From Hyparrhenia diplandra (Eukaryota; Streptophyta; Magnoliopsida; Poales; Poaceae): a stretch of DNA of 64,000 bases. The stretch covers positions 372,001 through 436,000 of the forward strand of contig JADLZK010004590.1 in assembly GCA_015847255.1 (NCBI GenBank), given 5' to 3'. Position numbers and translations under genes: made by a program. Under the pieces are notes generated by a model, which saw only the letters and a program-made list of their open reading frames with translations, was not told the DNA's origin and ran no database searches. Shown here in pieces: positions 10,872 to 21,799 of the stretch. Position 1 is the first letter of the stretch. The number at the start of each line of letters is the position of its first letter.

Positions 10872-11904
10872 GTGGGAGACAAAGCTTTTGAGCTCAAGCC
10901 CGCACTCATCAACATGGTACAAGCTAGCCAATTCTGTGGAAAAGCACATGAAGATGCCAATGCTCACCTACAACATTTCTTAGAGATCTGTGGCACCTTC
11001 ACCATCAAAGATGTCCCAAATGATGCAATCCTACTTCGTCTGTTCCCCATTCTCACTCTTGGGACGAGCGGCAAATGGTTCTATGCCAACAAAGACAAGC
11101 TCACTACTTGGACACTTTGCTCTACTGCCTTCCCGGCAAAATTCTTCCCTATAGGCAAAACCAACGCCTTTACGGGGGAAAATTTCAAGTTTCCAAAGAA
11201 CAACACGACGAATCCGGGTTCCGAGAGGCGTGGGAGCGCTTCCAAGACTACATCTCGAATGCCCACACCATGGAATGGAGGCGGCTACTCATGCAAACTT
11301 TCTATCACGGGCTCAACAACAACACCCGTGAGACCATGGATCTTCTTCTTTGGAGGTGCTTTCCTATCCCTTACACCGAAGCAAGCTACCGACCTTGTGG
11401 AGAAGATGGCATCAAACCAAGTTTGGAATGAGGACCGTCAACCCCGCAAGAAAGAGAGGGAATGCACCGGTGAAAAAGAGGTAGACATCGTGCGCCAAAA
11501 TGGACCTAATTATGAAGAGGCTTGAAGACAAAGCCCCTGAGAAGAAGGAAGTCATGCAACTCTTCGATTCCCGCATGACGTGTGAAGAATGTGGCAACAC
11601 TGGACACTCGGGCAGTCAATGCCCCGAGCTGGAGGAGGACGTAAACTACATCAACAACAACAACCAGTATCGTCCCCCGAATCAAGGATGGAATCAACAG
11701 AGACCCAACTACCAAGGTAACTACTCAGGTAACTATCAAGGTAATAACTCTTTCAATAATTTCCCACCTTTAAGAGAGTTAGTACAAAACCAAGGTAGAC
11801 TTATGGATACTCTGTCTAAGAAGTTAGCTTCCAATGATAAAATGCTAGAAACTATTAGTACTAAAATGGAAAGCTTTTCTTTCGCAATAAAGAACCAAAG
11901 ATAG
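10872..11904 (+). pseudogene. gag of the Athila-like element (frameshifted) with zinc knuckle
   Basis: The capsid-type retrotransposon gag domain starts near 10900 (INMVQASQFCGKAHEDANAH, then HFLEICGTFTIKDVPNDAI). Frame changes near 11075-11260 and 11400-11500 join to further gag text (AWERFQDYISNAHTMEWRRL, then YHGLNNNT) and to a CCHC knuckle CEECGNTGHSGSQC at about 11580-11625. A Asn/Gln-rich spacer and a Met/Lys-rich helix follow up to the stop at 11904. In an intact relative this would be one frame leading into the protease. Confidence 0.85.
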
Positions 11905-11914
11905 CTTCAATAAA

Positions 11915-13090
11915 ATGATAGAATCTCAATTATCTCAGCTGGCTTTATCTACTCCTATGCCTAACCCAGGTAAGATTCCGGGCCAGCCGGAAGAATTAGA
12001 ATCTGCAAATCTTGTCGATGTCTACTATGCAGGTATTCAGACCAAGGATGCACAAGAGGGACCAAAGTGGACTGACTGGGGTATGCCCGCCAAGAAAGGA
12101 GATCCAGGGAGACCAGTCATCACCATCAAGATCGGCGCCCGCACCTACGACGCGCTCTGCGACTTTGGCTCAAATGTCAATATCATGCCTAAGGTAAGCC
12201 TTGAGCCAGGTTCAAATTTATTATACACAACCATGTGCCTACAACTTGCAGATCAGTCGCTATGCTACCCCGAGGGGATCCTGGAAGACGTTTGTCTGAA
12301 CATCGGTAAGCTCTATGTGGCCACCGACTTCGTGGTCCTGGATACGGGCAAAGGTAAGAACGCCCCGATCATTCTGGGACGCCCTTTCCTTGCCACCACC
12401 AAGGCCATCATCTACGCCGACACCGCGAAGATCGTCTTCACCGTAAACAAACAGAGGGAGAGATTCAACTACAAACATAAAACCCTAGCTCCCCCTGTTC
12501 CACCTATGCCACTACCGTACCCTGAGATACACGCACCAGTTGTCGAGGAGAGGACAAGAAGAAGAAGCAAGAAGAAGAACCGTCAACCTCGACCACACGT
12601 GGAACGAGTCTTGATGATCAATCAAGTCAATTCAGAACGCAAGACTCGGCACACTCCACCACAACTAGAGAAGTTAGACGACCCTGGAGTTCCATCAATC
12701 CACTGCTCCATTAATCAATGGAACTTCCAGCAAGTTATCTGTGACACGGGATCGGGCATCAACTTAATGTCAAAGGTAACGTATAAATTGATATATGGTA
12801 ATCTGCCTTTGTGCTCCACCTATGTAATGCTGCAGATGGCGGACCAATCACACCGATTCCCGGAAGGTATTGCACCTAAACGCCCCCCGTCAAGATCAAA
12901 AGGCGCTATGTCCTCACCGACTTTCTAGTCATGGACATGGGAGAAGAAGAACAAAATCCTCCCATAGTTCTTGGAAGACCGTTCTCGAACACTACAAGAG
13001 CTATCATCTACATCGGGGGACGGGCGAAATCCACTTCCGGCTTCAAGGTAAAAAGATATTTGTTTCTTCAATACTTATATTAACAAAGTG
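11915..13090 (+). pseudogene. Tandem retropepsin-like domains of the Athila-like element
   Basis: The first domain (about 12125-12470) has YDALCDFGSNVNIMPKV at its active-site position and IILGRPFLATTKAII near its end. A Lys/Arg-rich linker follows. The second domain (about 12690-13030) has VICDTGSGINLMSKVTYKL, MADQSHRFPEGIA and, after a one-base shift near 12885, VLGRPFSNTTRAII. So there are two complete copies of the Athila-type aspartic protease fold: the first has Asp-Phe-Gly and the second Asp-Thr-Gly at the catalytic triad. No RT follows. See the finding on this. Confidence 0.75.
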
Positions 13091-13158
13091 AATGACCCCC
13101 AAGAAAGACCAAGGGCCAGAAGCGTCTCCTGAGACTGCAACAGAAGCTGGACTCAAAG

Positions 13159-13476
13159 ATGGAGGACATTAAGAGGATGGAGAAAGACATCAAAGAAAAG
13201 TACACTCAGCTCCTACCCATCTTAAACTTTGGACCGGCCACACCCGAGAGGTCCCCACAAGAAGAAGAAAAACACGGAAGAAGAAAGAAAGCTGCTACCG
13301 CTAAGAAAAGCAACAAGAGTACACCTTCGGAGACCCGACCAGCGCCGGCATCACCAATTGAACAATCGACTTCCTCGGCTACTTCGTCTACACCACCCGT
13401 TGAGATTCTTGAAGGACCCTTACCAGGTACAACATTTACACGAGGGCCCATAGACGACACCACGCCATGGGAGTAA
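13159..13476 (+). CDS. C-terminal gag-pro reading frame of the Athila-like element
   Basis: 105 codons, starting with a Lys/Glu-rich helix (MEDIKRMEKDIKEKYTQL), then a basic and Ser/Thr/Pro-rich low-complexity tail. It is probably the end of the polyprotein rather than a separate gene, since frame breaks occur nearby. No known domain is seen. Confidence 0.4.
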   Translation: MEDIKRMEKDIKEKYTQLLPILNFGPATPERSPQEEEKHGRRKKAATAKKSNKSTPSETRPAPASPIEQSTSSATSSTPPVEILEGPLPGTTFTRGPIDDTTPWE

Positions 13477-15270
13477 GTGCTCTAAACTCTCGCCGAGAGG
13501 TAACTCGGTATTTATCTGCATATTTAATTTTTTGCACAGCATATTTCAATTAGCATATTTCCTTTAGCATAGTTACTCTTTCTAAACTTGCATTAGAAAA
13601 TCACAAAAATATGTTTGCTGCATTTGCATCGGTCTCCTAAAAGCCCCATGCAAGCACTCCTTGTTGTGGTGGCATAAAAATAAAAATACAAAAATATTGC
13701 ACTCATATGTTTTTGCATTAGCATCCCTATTGCATAGAAAATTCTCAAAAAAAAATATGTGGGCACATAAAGGTCCACACCTCTTATATATAAAAAAAAA
13801 AGTGAGCACATGAAGGCTCACAATAACATCCTAGAATTTGTTCCTTCGGGTATGTGCGAAACTAATATTAACAGGGGAGAACATTGAAGGTGACCCCGAA
13901 AGAGGAGCAAGTTCCAAGGATGAACAAAGGACTACTTCAAGATCAAGCTTGGGGAGAGCACCCCCGTTTACCACTATAAGTATCACTATCTTTTAAATAT
14001 TAGCTAGATATTATATTTGCTTAGAGTTAATGAGTCTTAAATAAAAGTCTTAGTGTTAAAGAGTCAAATAAATGCTAGATCTTTGCTAGATTGTTTTCTT
14101 CCTTTATTATGATCTTGATAATATATGCTAAGGAAATAATGAATAGTTGCTCCGCCTTAATTCCTCTTAAGGTACTTACACTTTGGACTTAGATTTTCCC
14201 AAAGCTTTTAATGCTTAATTTTGCTCTAAATCCAACACCTGTGGGAAGCACATGCTTAATCTGAGTCTTAGCATTAGAGATAAAGATACATGAAAAGTTG
14301 AGCTACTGTTTATCATATTCTTAGAGATACCTGATTCCTGGTTTTTTATCTTTGAAAATTATAAAATATTACATGATGAGTTCCTTAGCTATGACCCTTA
14401 AGAGTTTATCATTCGCATCAAGATCATCCCACTCCACTAAATACGCTGCTTCTAATTCGAAGTACGCCTCCCCATATTCCATCAAGCCGCTAGCCATAAT
14501 TATAAAAATAAACTCTTGCAATCTTTGGATATGTCTCTCTCAATGTTTTTATGCTAAATAGAGGCTGGGCTATATTCGAAAAAAAAGAGAAGAAAAGAGA
14601 AAAAGAAAGAAAAGAAATATTCAGAGAGAAAAGTGAGACGAGAGAGGGAGAGTAACGGACAAAAGTCATACTAGGCGAGAAGGGTCTACCTCCCTAAATA
14701 TATTTAGAGATGAATAATGGACACGTGTCCGAGGGTGAGTAGGGCCCACATCTCTAAGGAGAGAGAAAAATGGACACAAGTCCGGGGCAAAGCCCACCTC
14801 TCCAAGAATGGTTAGCCCAGACCTTAGCAATTTTTAGAAAGAGAGATGTAGTCCAAGATGCTTGAGAAGAAAAATATTAAAAGGCTAAAGGCTATTTACT
14901 ACCTTTCATCCTCATCCACTTCACCACTATCATCCCACTATGTATGTTCCCCCACATGTGTAACTCCACTACATACCATCTACTTAAGAGGGTCATACAT
15001 AGGATCTCTCGAAGTTTCTTTTTGAAAATATTGCAAAACCCCTGGGATGATAGTTGATCAAAGAACTTGAGACATGGTACTTAACTTGATTGTTTTATCT
15101 TGCTTATGATTCGTGAAAAGGCTACGCCCCATGGTAAAATGTGTATGAGAGAGCAATCTGGTTAAGAGGAGAATTTATTTTTGATAAACACAAGATTTCC
15201 GAAGTTATGAAAGCGTAGTAGCAACTCCTGATCCTACTATAGCATATAGCTTTGCTAGGGACTAGCAAAA
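13477..15270 (+). other. Non-coding internal region of the Athila-like element
   Basis: AT-rich, with no long open frame and no pol domain. A purine-rich stretch at 14570-14660 and an internal agcttggggagagc at 13947 resemble polypurine-tract copies. This is where pol would be in an autonomous element. Confidence 0.7.
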
Positions 15271-15289
15271 GGGTAAGCTTGGGGGAGTT
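15271..15289 (+). promoter_or_regulatory. Polypurine tract of the Athila-like element
   Basis: gggtaagcttgggggagtt directly precedes the 3' LTR start at 15290, as required for plus-strand priming. Confidence 0.75.
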
Positions 15290-17037
15290 TGTTGACACCT
15301 GTTATCATATAAAATTATTAATCAAATGAACATGAGAAAGGGGTATAAATCATAATAACAACCTAGAATAGGGTGTCACTAACATATTTCCACCAGTTTT
15401 GGTAAAGTTGTGAATTGCAGGGACTAAACAGGAAAACACCAGAATACGCGAGCCGTACGACTACGCGACGTAATGCAATCCAACTCCGAGAGAAGACCCT
15501 AGAAGGCACCGGACTAATCCCGACGTGAACGAGACTTAGCATCCAAGAAACCATCATCTAGAAGACTCTAGAAGACACGACGCATTGCGGGACCCAGGGT
15601 GGGCCACACCCTGGGCCGACCGGCCCAATAATGGGGCCGATCGGCCTCCCCCCTCTGCCACGTCGGCCCTGCCTCCGGAAGCTTCCTCAACCGACTCTAA
15701 GACGCAATCTAATCCACCCGTTTAATGTCGGTTTGATCCGAGGGTGTCGGTAGGATCCCGAGATGTATCTAGGTCAAACCCTGGCACCTCCTCCGGACTA
15801 TATAAGGAGACCCCTAGACCCCCCTTTCAAATCATCAATCTAGTTCATAAGTTCATCATCAAGTTCAGCACTTCAAGATCCAAGTCATCAATCCCACGCT
15901 CTAGAAACACCGCTTTAGGAAGAGTAGCAATCAAGATTAGATCTAGTAGGAAGGGAGAAATCCGCTCCTGATCGTCGGAGGCCGGCTCAAGATCAGGCCT
16001 CGTTCTTGTAAGTTCTTCATTGTAAGTAGTCTTCAAGTTCCAGACACGTTCTTAATATGAATATCTTGATCATGTTTATATTCGAGATTATTTGTTCTAG
16101 TATTTACTTTGATTACACGTTTAGCATAGTTGGATTACTATTATGTTCATGCATGGATTCGTATAGCGCTCATCCATTAATATTACGGGTGAGTGGTGGA
16201 GACGATGTAATCATGGTGATTAGATCTTATTTACCTGCGTTTGCACCCTATGTGCCGGGTCGTGTGGTAGATCGTGGTGGTGACAGCACCATTGAGTCCT
16301 TTGCAATCCATCCCCCGTATGTAGGCCTAGCGGATGATATTATTCGGGTTGTTCTAAGTTTTTCGCCTTAGTCTTCACGGATTCTCGTCCTCATGTGTGG
16401 ATTTAATTAGTCTTTCTTCGATGATTGTTAGATGTATTGCACTAATCGGGTAGATCCTAACTTATAGTTTAGAGTTACATATTGGAGTTTCTAATGCTAG
16501 CTAGCTTATGAATTGCTATCGTCCATTGTTTGACACTTTCCATGTTGCACACTGGATATGACTTGGTTGAATCTATTTATTAGAACCTTTATCATTATCT
16601 TTATTATGAACTTTGATCCCCCGTTTAAGTAATTGATAAACTTAATACTTAAGCTTTGCTTACGAGAGATGATTAATGCATAGTTAATTCATGATAGTAG
16701 ACTTCTTTCCCCGTGGTAGAATATAAATTCAACACTTTGGTTCTTACTCTGGTTAAAATGCTACAATGGTATATTCATATCGTGCGCTTGCGGATACCCA
16801 GTTATAATTATTTATTTACTTATTAAGAAGTTTATCAAGGCATAGTATGAATATTTTATTCTTTGCATATTAGTAGTTTAACTATAGGGATGACAACCTT
16901 TTCGGATATGCTATGAACTCGCATTGAATTATTTTCTTTTAGTTTTATCTCGAAGCAACATCGATATTCATTTTTGACGCCATTGCTAGTGATAGGTTTA
17001 TATCTGTTTCTAGTTAGTGACGTTAGAAATACCAACA
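15290..17037 (+). repeat. 3' LTR of the Athila-like element
   Basis: 1748 bp, TGTTGACACC to ACCAACA, followed by the target repeat acctt at 17038-17042 and then by copia integrase-side sequence. Confidence 0.9.
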
Positions 17038-17042
17038 ACCTT

Positions 17043-17571
17043 CTCGACTCTTTGAGACCTTCTAGGGGCCTCCTCATTTGGCACATCTTACGTTTTGAGG
17101 CTGGTGTTGCTCCCCCTCATCTCGTGGTAACATCTTCATTAGGTTCCTGATTAACAGGTTCCTCATTCTCTTGTTGTTACCACAGGGAGGAACAACAACA
17201 AAGGTTTTTGCACCGCAATGTCTTGCATTGCCGGTGCGAAAAACAAATGTAGTTCGAAGAATGGCTCTTGAATTATAGGATTGGGCACGCACACCCGTTT
17301 TCTTCAAGATCAATCTTTCGAGCTGCCATGCTCCCCCCTTATCATTTCATTCTCTAGAAAAAAATAGCATGTCTTGTTTCTATAAACTTTGTAAGTCTAT
17401 CGGGACGGTAGAAACGAAAAACCTTTTGACCTTTCGGGATAGCCAATAAAATGGCAACTCACTTTTTTTTGGGATCAAGCTTTCCAATATTTGGGTTAAA
17501 CATTTTAGCCTCAAAGCAGACACCCCCACACACGCAGGTGGTTTAGTGAAGGCACCCTTCTCGTCCATAAT
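17043..17571 (-). pseudogene. copia linker between integrase and RT, decayed
   Basis: Continuation of the copia polyprotein on the minus strand. Several short frames, with text such as PACVGVSALRLKCLTQ that corresponds to the poorly conserved region after the integrase core. No single frame stays open. It was separated from the RT fragment (7932-8325) by the gypsy insertion. Confidence 0.5.
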
Positions 17572-18149
17572 TCATACGGTGTTTTGGGCACCGATTTGCT
17601 TGGCACTCGTTGAGAATATGAATGGCGGTTTTAACGCCTCCATCCACAAACTCAATGGTAAAGTAGAGTAGCTCATCATACTGCGCACCATATCCATCGA
17701 GTACGGTTGCGCCTTTCGCCTACTCCGTTTTGCCGAGGTTCGCCCGGCGTGGAATCTTGGGCGACTATACCATTTTCCTATAGAAACCTTGCAAAGGTCC
17801 GGGGAACTTGACCATCTTGGGTATGCCGACCGTAGTACTCCCCCACGGTCGGATCGGACTACTTTAATCTTTAAGTTGTGTTGATTTTCAACTTCAGCTT
17901 TAAATATTTTAAATTTATCCAATGCTTCGCTCTTTCTTTAATTGGATAAATATAGCCAAACCGGGAGTAGTCATCTGTGAATGTAATGAACGAGTCATAG
18001 CCATCCACACTTTTTACGGGAAAAGGACCACAAATATCAGTATGAATGATCTCTAATTTTCCCGCGCTTCGTTTGGCATCCTTTTTAATTTGCTTTACAT
18101 ACTTTCCTTTTATGCAATCTATGCATTGCTCTAAGTCCGAGAACTCCAA
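17572..18149 (-). pseudogene. copia integrase core
   Basis: Minus-strand text includes the zinc-binding end CIDCIKGKYVKQ, then LEIIHTDICGPFPVKSVDGY and FITFTDDYSRFGYIYPIKER, which carry the first two catalytic acidic residues. VRSDRGG and LPLSLWMEAL follow in the next frame. A frame break lies near 17930 and others follow. Confidence 0.85.
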
Positions 18150-18168
18150 AGGAGGAAGAATTTCATTC

Positions 18169-18810
18169 TTAACTAGTCTTTCTATTCTCCCCCCTTGAAA
18201 TATGGCCTAAACGACAGTGCCATAATTTCGCCGTTGCAGTTGGAGTTCGCTTTCTTTTTCTACTTTCATTTGTAGACGAGGATACGCCATCTTTCACATC
18301 ACATATGGAATTCACACTTTCACATAGCGACAACATATACAATTCGTCTTGTCTGATGGCAAGACCAACAAAAATATCTTTAAACCATATGACACACTGG
18401 CCATGTCCAAAATTACAAGTAAAACCAGAATCATCCAACTTAATAACACTTATTAAGTTTCTTTGCAATGTAGGAACATAAAAAACATCTTTCAAAATGA
18501 GACTGTAGCCATTAGGCAACTCTAGAGCGACATCTCCAATGGCCTCCACTGCAGCCTCGACTCCATTTGCAACACTAATGGAACTTTCTCTTTTTAGCGT
18601 AGTTCTCGTCGAATGGAATCCCTGTAAGGAATTAGCAACGTGAATTGTTGCACCAGAATCAATAAACCATGTAGACTTTGAAAACTGTACATACAGAGAT
18701 TCATTTACAAATGAAATAATGTTCTCACCTTTCTTTGCCATTATCTCCTTTAAGTATTCAGGGCAGTTTTTCTTAATGTGGTGTGGGTTACCACACCTGA
18801 AACAACCCAT
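18169..18810 (-). pseudogene. copia zinc knuckle, protease and GAG-pre-integrase region
   Basis: Open for 213 codons. Starts at the CCHC knuckle CFRCGNPHHIKKNC, continues to the aspartic protease site WFIDSGATIHVANS (Asp-Ser-Gly) and DVFYVPTLQRNLISV, and ends in the pre-integrase motif LWHCRLGHIS. It is the best preserved part of the copia polyprotein. Confidence 0.88.
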
Positions 18811-19615
18811 TTCACCTTGTTGTTGCCCTTGCCGTGGTCGTGGGTCGTGGCTTTTTCTTTTCTTTGAGGCTTATGCTGCATGGGAGCTTTCTTTGAGGGA
18901 GAGCCATGATTAAATGGCTTTTTACCCTTGTAGTTGTTGTTGTTGCCTTTAAGGTAGTTCAGATGACCACCTTGCTGGCGCTTTATCCTTATCTCCTCAT
19001 CAACACACTGAGCGGTGAGCTTGTCTAAGTCCCATTTCTCAGGCTGCATGTTGTAGTTGATCACAAGGTTGTCATACTCTTTTGGCAAGGAAGCAAAGAC
19101 AAAATGAATAAGGAGTTGAGGTTGAATCTCCAAATCCATTGCCTTAAGCTTATTTGCCAAGTGACTCATCCTCAGAATGTGATCATGTATGCCACCACCT
19201 GTGTACTTTTCATTTGTCAATTGCTTGAACAAATGGGTGGCATACACCTTGGAGGTACCAGTGAACTGGGTCTTGATCCTCTCAAGGTAACCTTTGGCAG
19301 TGTCACACTTTTCAATTGAGCCTGCGATAGCGGGCTCAATTGTGTTTTCAATCACGGCACAACATTTCTTGTTGTCACCGAGCCATCTGCCTCGTTGTAT
19401 GTCATATGACATCCTTATGGGAGCAAAGTCCCTCTTTTTCTTTTCCCATGCCGCATCATTATCACTGGACTCACGCACCGGTTCCACAGGCTACGTGGGA
19501 CACGGTTCGTGGATCACCCGATCAACATCGCCCAACGTAAAGGCAAAGTCAATCTTCCTTTTCCATTCCGGATAGTTGTCTCCTTTCAGGTGCGGGATCT
19601 TGTCGATCATGCCCA
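18750..19615 (-). pseudogene. copia gag
   Basis: The frame begins near 19615 (MIDKIPHLKGDNYPEWKRK on the minus strand), is stopped at about 19491, and continues as an open frame from 19487 to 18750. It includes TAKGYLERIKTQFTGTSKVY, LTNEKYTGGGIHDHILRMSH and the Lys-rich tail before the zinc knuckle. This is the UBN2/copia gag type. One frame shift separates it from the knuckle frame. Confidence 0.85.
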
Positions 19616-20060
19616 TCAAGGAGGAAGCGCCTGAAATCACAATTCCAGACGGGTGAGAACAATTAAACAAAATGAAATTACCATTGCATGGAACACTTTA
19701 TGCATTAAATCTACATCACCGTTGGGCAGAAATAGAAATAATACATGCTCATTATAACACCGTTATTATCAACGTTGGTCGAAAAATAACAATATTATAA
19801 CCATCTCAAAACTTTAATTCTTAAAATCAAATTCTCCCGTTGGTTCGAATTTAATTAAAAGAAATAAACAACTTTTATCATACGCAATGAAACATTAAAA
19901 CTTTCATAATCTTATTTTCCGTAAACTCTATAATATAATACTTTGTTCCTGCACAAATTTATCGTTGGACAAAACTTGTACAGAAATTTGCATGAAATTC
20001 CAATTTAAATTGACCAAATATGCATCAAAACCCGTTTCTCGAAAAAAAAAAAAAAACGCA

Positions 20061-20581
20061 TGTTAATCGATCACAAGCATGGCATCTAGACGGGTAACAA
20101 AGATAGAAACACCAAGAACCACCCTAGGAACGCTAGCAGCTAATCGATCTACTAGAAACGGAAGAACAGAGGGGATGTGGGGTGAGTTACCGACCATCGG
20201 AGGACTTGGCGGGGGACGGCGGAGCCTGGATCCGGCAGCCGGCGATGGCGGCGGTGTTGGAGTCCCCCATCGGTCTTCTCTACGCTAGGGCAGCGACGGT
20301 CGGTGGAGTGGAGGTCGGTGCGGTGGATCGAACGACGGCGGCGTGGAGGCACTTCCGTCACTTGCTGCGCCCCCCTCGTAGATCGGATTAGGGTTTGTAG
20401 GTGGGGTGAGTGGCGGCTATAGCAACTCGTGAACAAAGTGCCCGGCCCCCACCTCTCTTTTTATATTGCGCAGCAGTGTGGGGGCCCTCCAACCATAGAT
20501 GGGTTGGGCGCCCCGATCAGGCGCGAGTCAAGGCCCGAGTTGGTCCGGTGGGCCCAACTCGGGATTGAGATCATTCTAACA
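20061..20581 (-). repeat. 5' LTR of the copia element
   Basis: Matches 6377-6898, but its inner edge (tgttaatcgatcacaag) differs from the other LTR (tgttaggataaagcggatcacaag) and is preceded by a run of A rather than by a recognisable tRNA-Met primer binding site. The end of the LTR and the primer site seem to be rearranged or lost. Confidence 0.8.
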
Positions 20582-20586
20582 AGCCG

Positions 20587-21739
20587 CGATCCCCGCTCAT
20601 CAACGGCCGGGAGTGTTCGAGCCGTTCCACCGCCGCGCGGGCGCCCCAACAAAGAACGGCAGCGGGGCGGTTGCGACGCCCCCCGCCCGCGCAGATGCAC
20701 GCCGCCGCCGCTCTTCACCGCCGTGCCGGGAAGACGTACCGCCTCCGCATCGGCAGCATGACGCCGCCGGTCGGCGCTCAACTTTGAGATCCGGGGCCAC
20801 CTCATGACGGTGGTGGAGGCCGACGGCCACTACGTGAGGCCCGTCGTGGTAGACAGCCTCTACATCTACTCCGGGCGAGTCCTACTCCGTCTTGCTGGTC
20901 ACGACCGACCAGGACCCGTCGCGGAACTACCGGGCGGCGCCCCACGTCGTGTCCCGGAGCGCAACACGACGAGCGCCATGGCCATCCTCGCCTACGCCCG
21001 GCAACGACCAGCGGCGCCGCCGCCGACGATGCGGCGGAAGGACCCGCAGGGGGACGACGTGACGGCCCGGTGGAGCGTAGCAGGTCCCTCGCCGTCGCGC
21101 ACCGGAACACGTGATGCCCGTGCCGCCGCGGCCCGACCCGGCGCGCTCCTCCTCCTCAACACGCAGAACCGGATCGGGCGGCCACACCAAATGGGCCATC
21201 AACGGCGTCTCCCTCGCGTTCCCGCGACGCCGCACTCGCGTGTCGATGAAGCGCGGCCTGCGGGCGCCTACGACGCGCGCCGCCGGAGACGTATGACTAC
21301 CGGAGCTACGACATCTTGCGGCCGCCCGCCGGCGAATGGGGACGGTGGTCAGCGCCGTGTCCGGCCGGGCGCTGGGGTCCGTGGTGGACGTGGTGCTGCG
21401 AGAACACGGTGGCGCTCAACAACAAGAGCGAGACGCACCCGTGGCACCTCCATGGGCACGACTGGTGCTCGCCACGGCGACGGCAAGTTCGACCCGAGAG
21501 GGACACGGCCAAGTTCAACGTGAGGGACCCCGTCATGAAGAACACGGTGGCGCTGCACCCCAAAGGGGTGGACGGCGGTGAGGTTCGTGGCGGACAATCC
21601 CGGCGTGTGGCTGTTCCACTGCCACATCGAGGCGCACGTGTACATGGGCATGGCCGTGGTGTTCGAGGAGGGTGTTGACAGGGTCAGCCGCTTGCCCAAG
21701 TCAATCATGGGCTGCGGACGTTCCAGGACCCTGCCTTGA
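20587..21739 (+). pseudogene. L-ascorbate oxidase copy 2, 3' part
   Basis: Resumes at the position where 5797-6376 breaks off (cgatccccgctcatcaacgg corresponds to the sequence at about 580-597 of copy 1). It covers the middle and C-terminal cupredoxin domains (HPWHLHGH near 21440, FHCHIEAHVYMGM near 21615-21650 in shifted frames) and ends GCGRSRTLP at TGA 21737-21739. There are at least six one- or few-base shifts relative to copy 1, several in G/C runs, and short losses such as in the HDFWVLAYGDG segment. It has no promoter of its own, being cut off from its 5' half by the copia element. Confidence 0.87.
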
Positions 21740-21799
21740 GAACCACCAGGCGCCGTCATCACACGACATTATTATTCTTTCAATGATTAGCTAAATGCC

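Larger units (their letters stand above)
8722..17037 (+). mobile_element. Athila-like Ty3/gypsy element, non-autonomous, nested in the copia element
   Basis: Both LTRs start TGTTGACACC and end ACCAACA. The target duplication acctt is perfect at 8717-8721 and 17038-17042. The internal region (10474-15289) codes for gag, a zinc knuckle and two retropepsin-like domains but shows no reverse transcriptase, RNase H or integrase. About 1.8 kb of AT-rich non-coding DNA fills the space before the polypurine tract. Gag and protease style point to the Athila lineage. It would depend on enzymes from a related autonomous element. Confidence 0.9.
6377..20581 (-). mobile_element. Ty1/copia LTR retrotransposon, minus strand, inserted in ascorbate oxidase copy 2
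   Basis: LTRs of about 520 bp start TGTTA and end CTAACA. Target sites are agcca (6372-6376) and agccg (20582-20586), a 5-bp duplication with one mismatch. On the minus strand the order is gag, zinc knuckle, protease, GAG-pre-integrase, integrase, RT, RNase H, which is the copia order. Without the nested gypsy element (8722-17037 plus its 5-bp duplication) the element is about 5.9 kb, normal for copia. All frames are broken by stops or shifts, so it is not autonomous. The minus-strand polypurine tract lies next to the left LTR (ttctccccttgatctcatct at 6899 read on plus). Confidence 0.9.
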
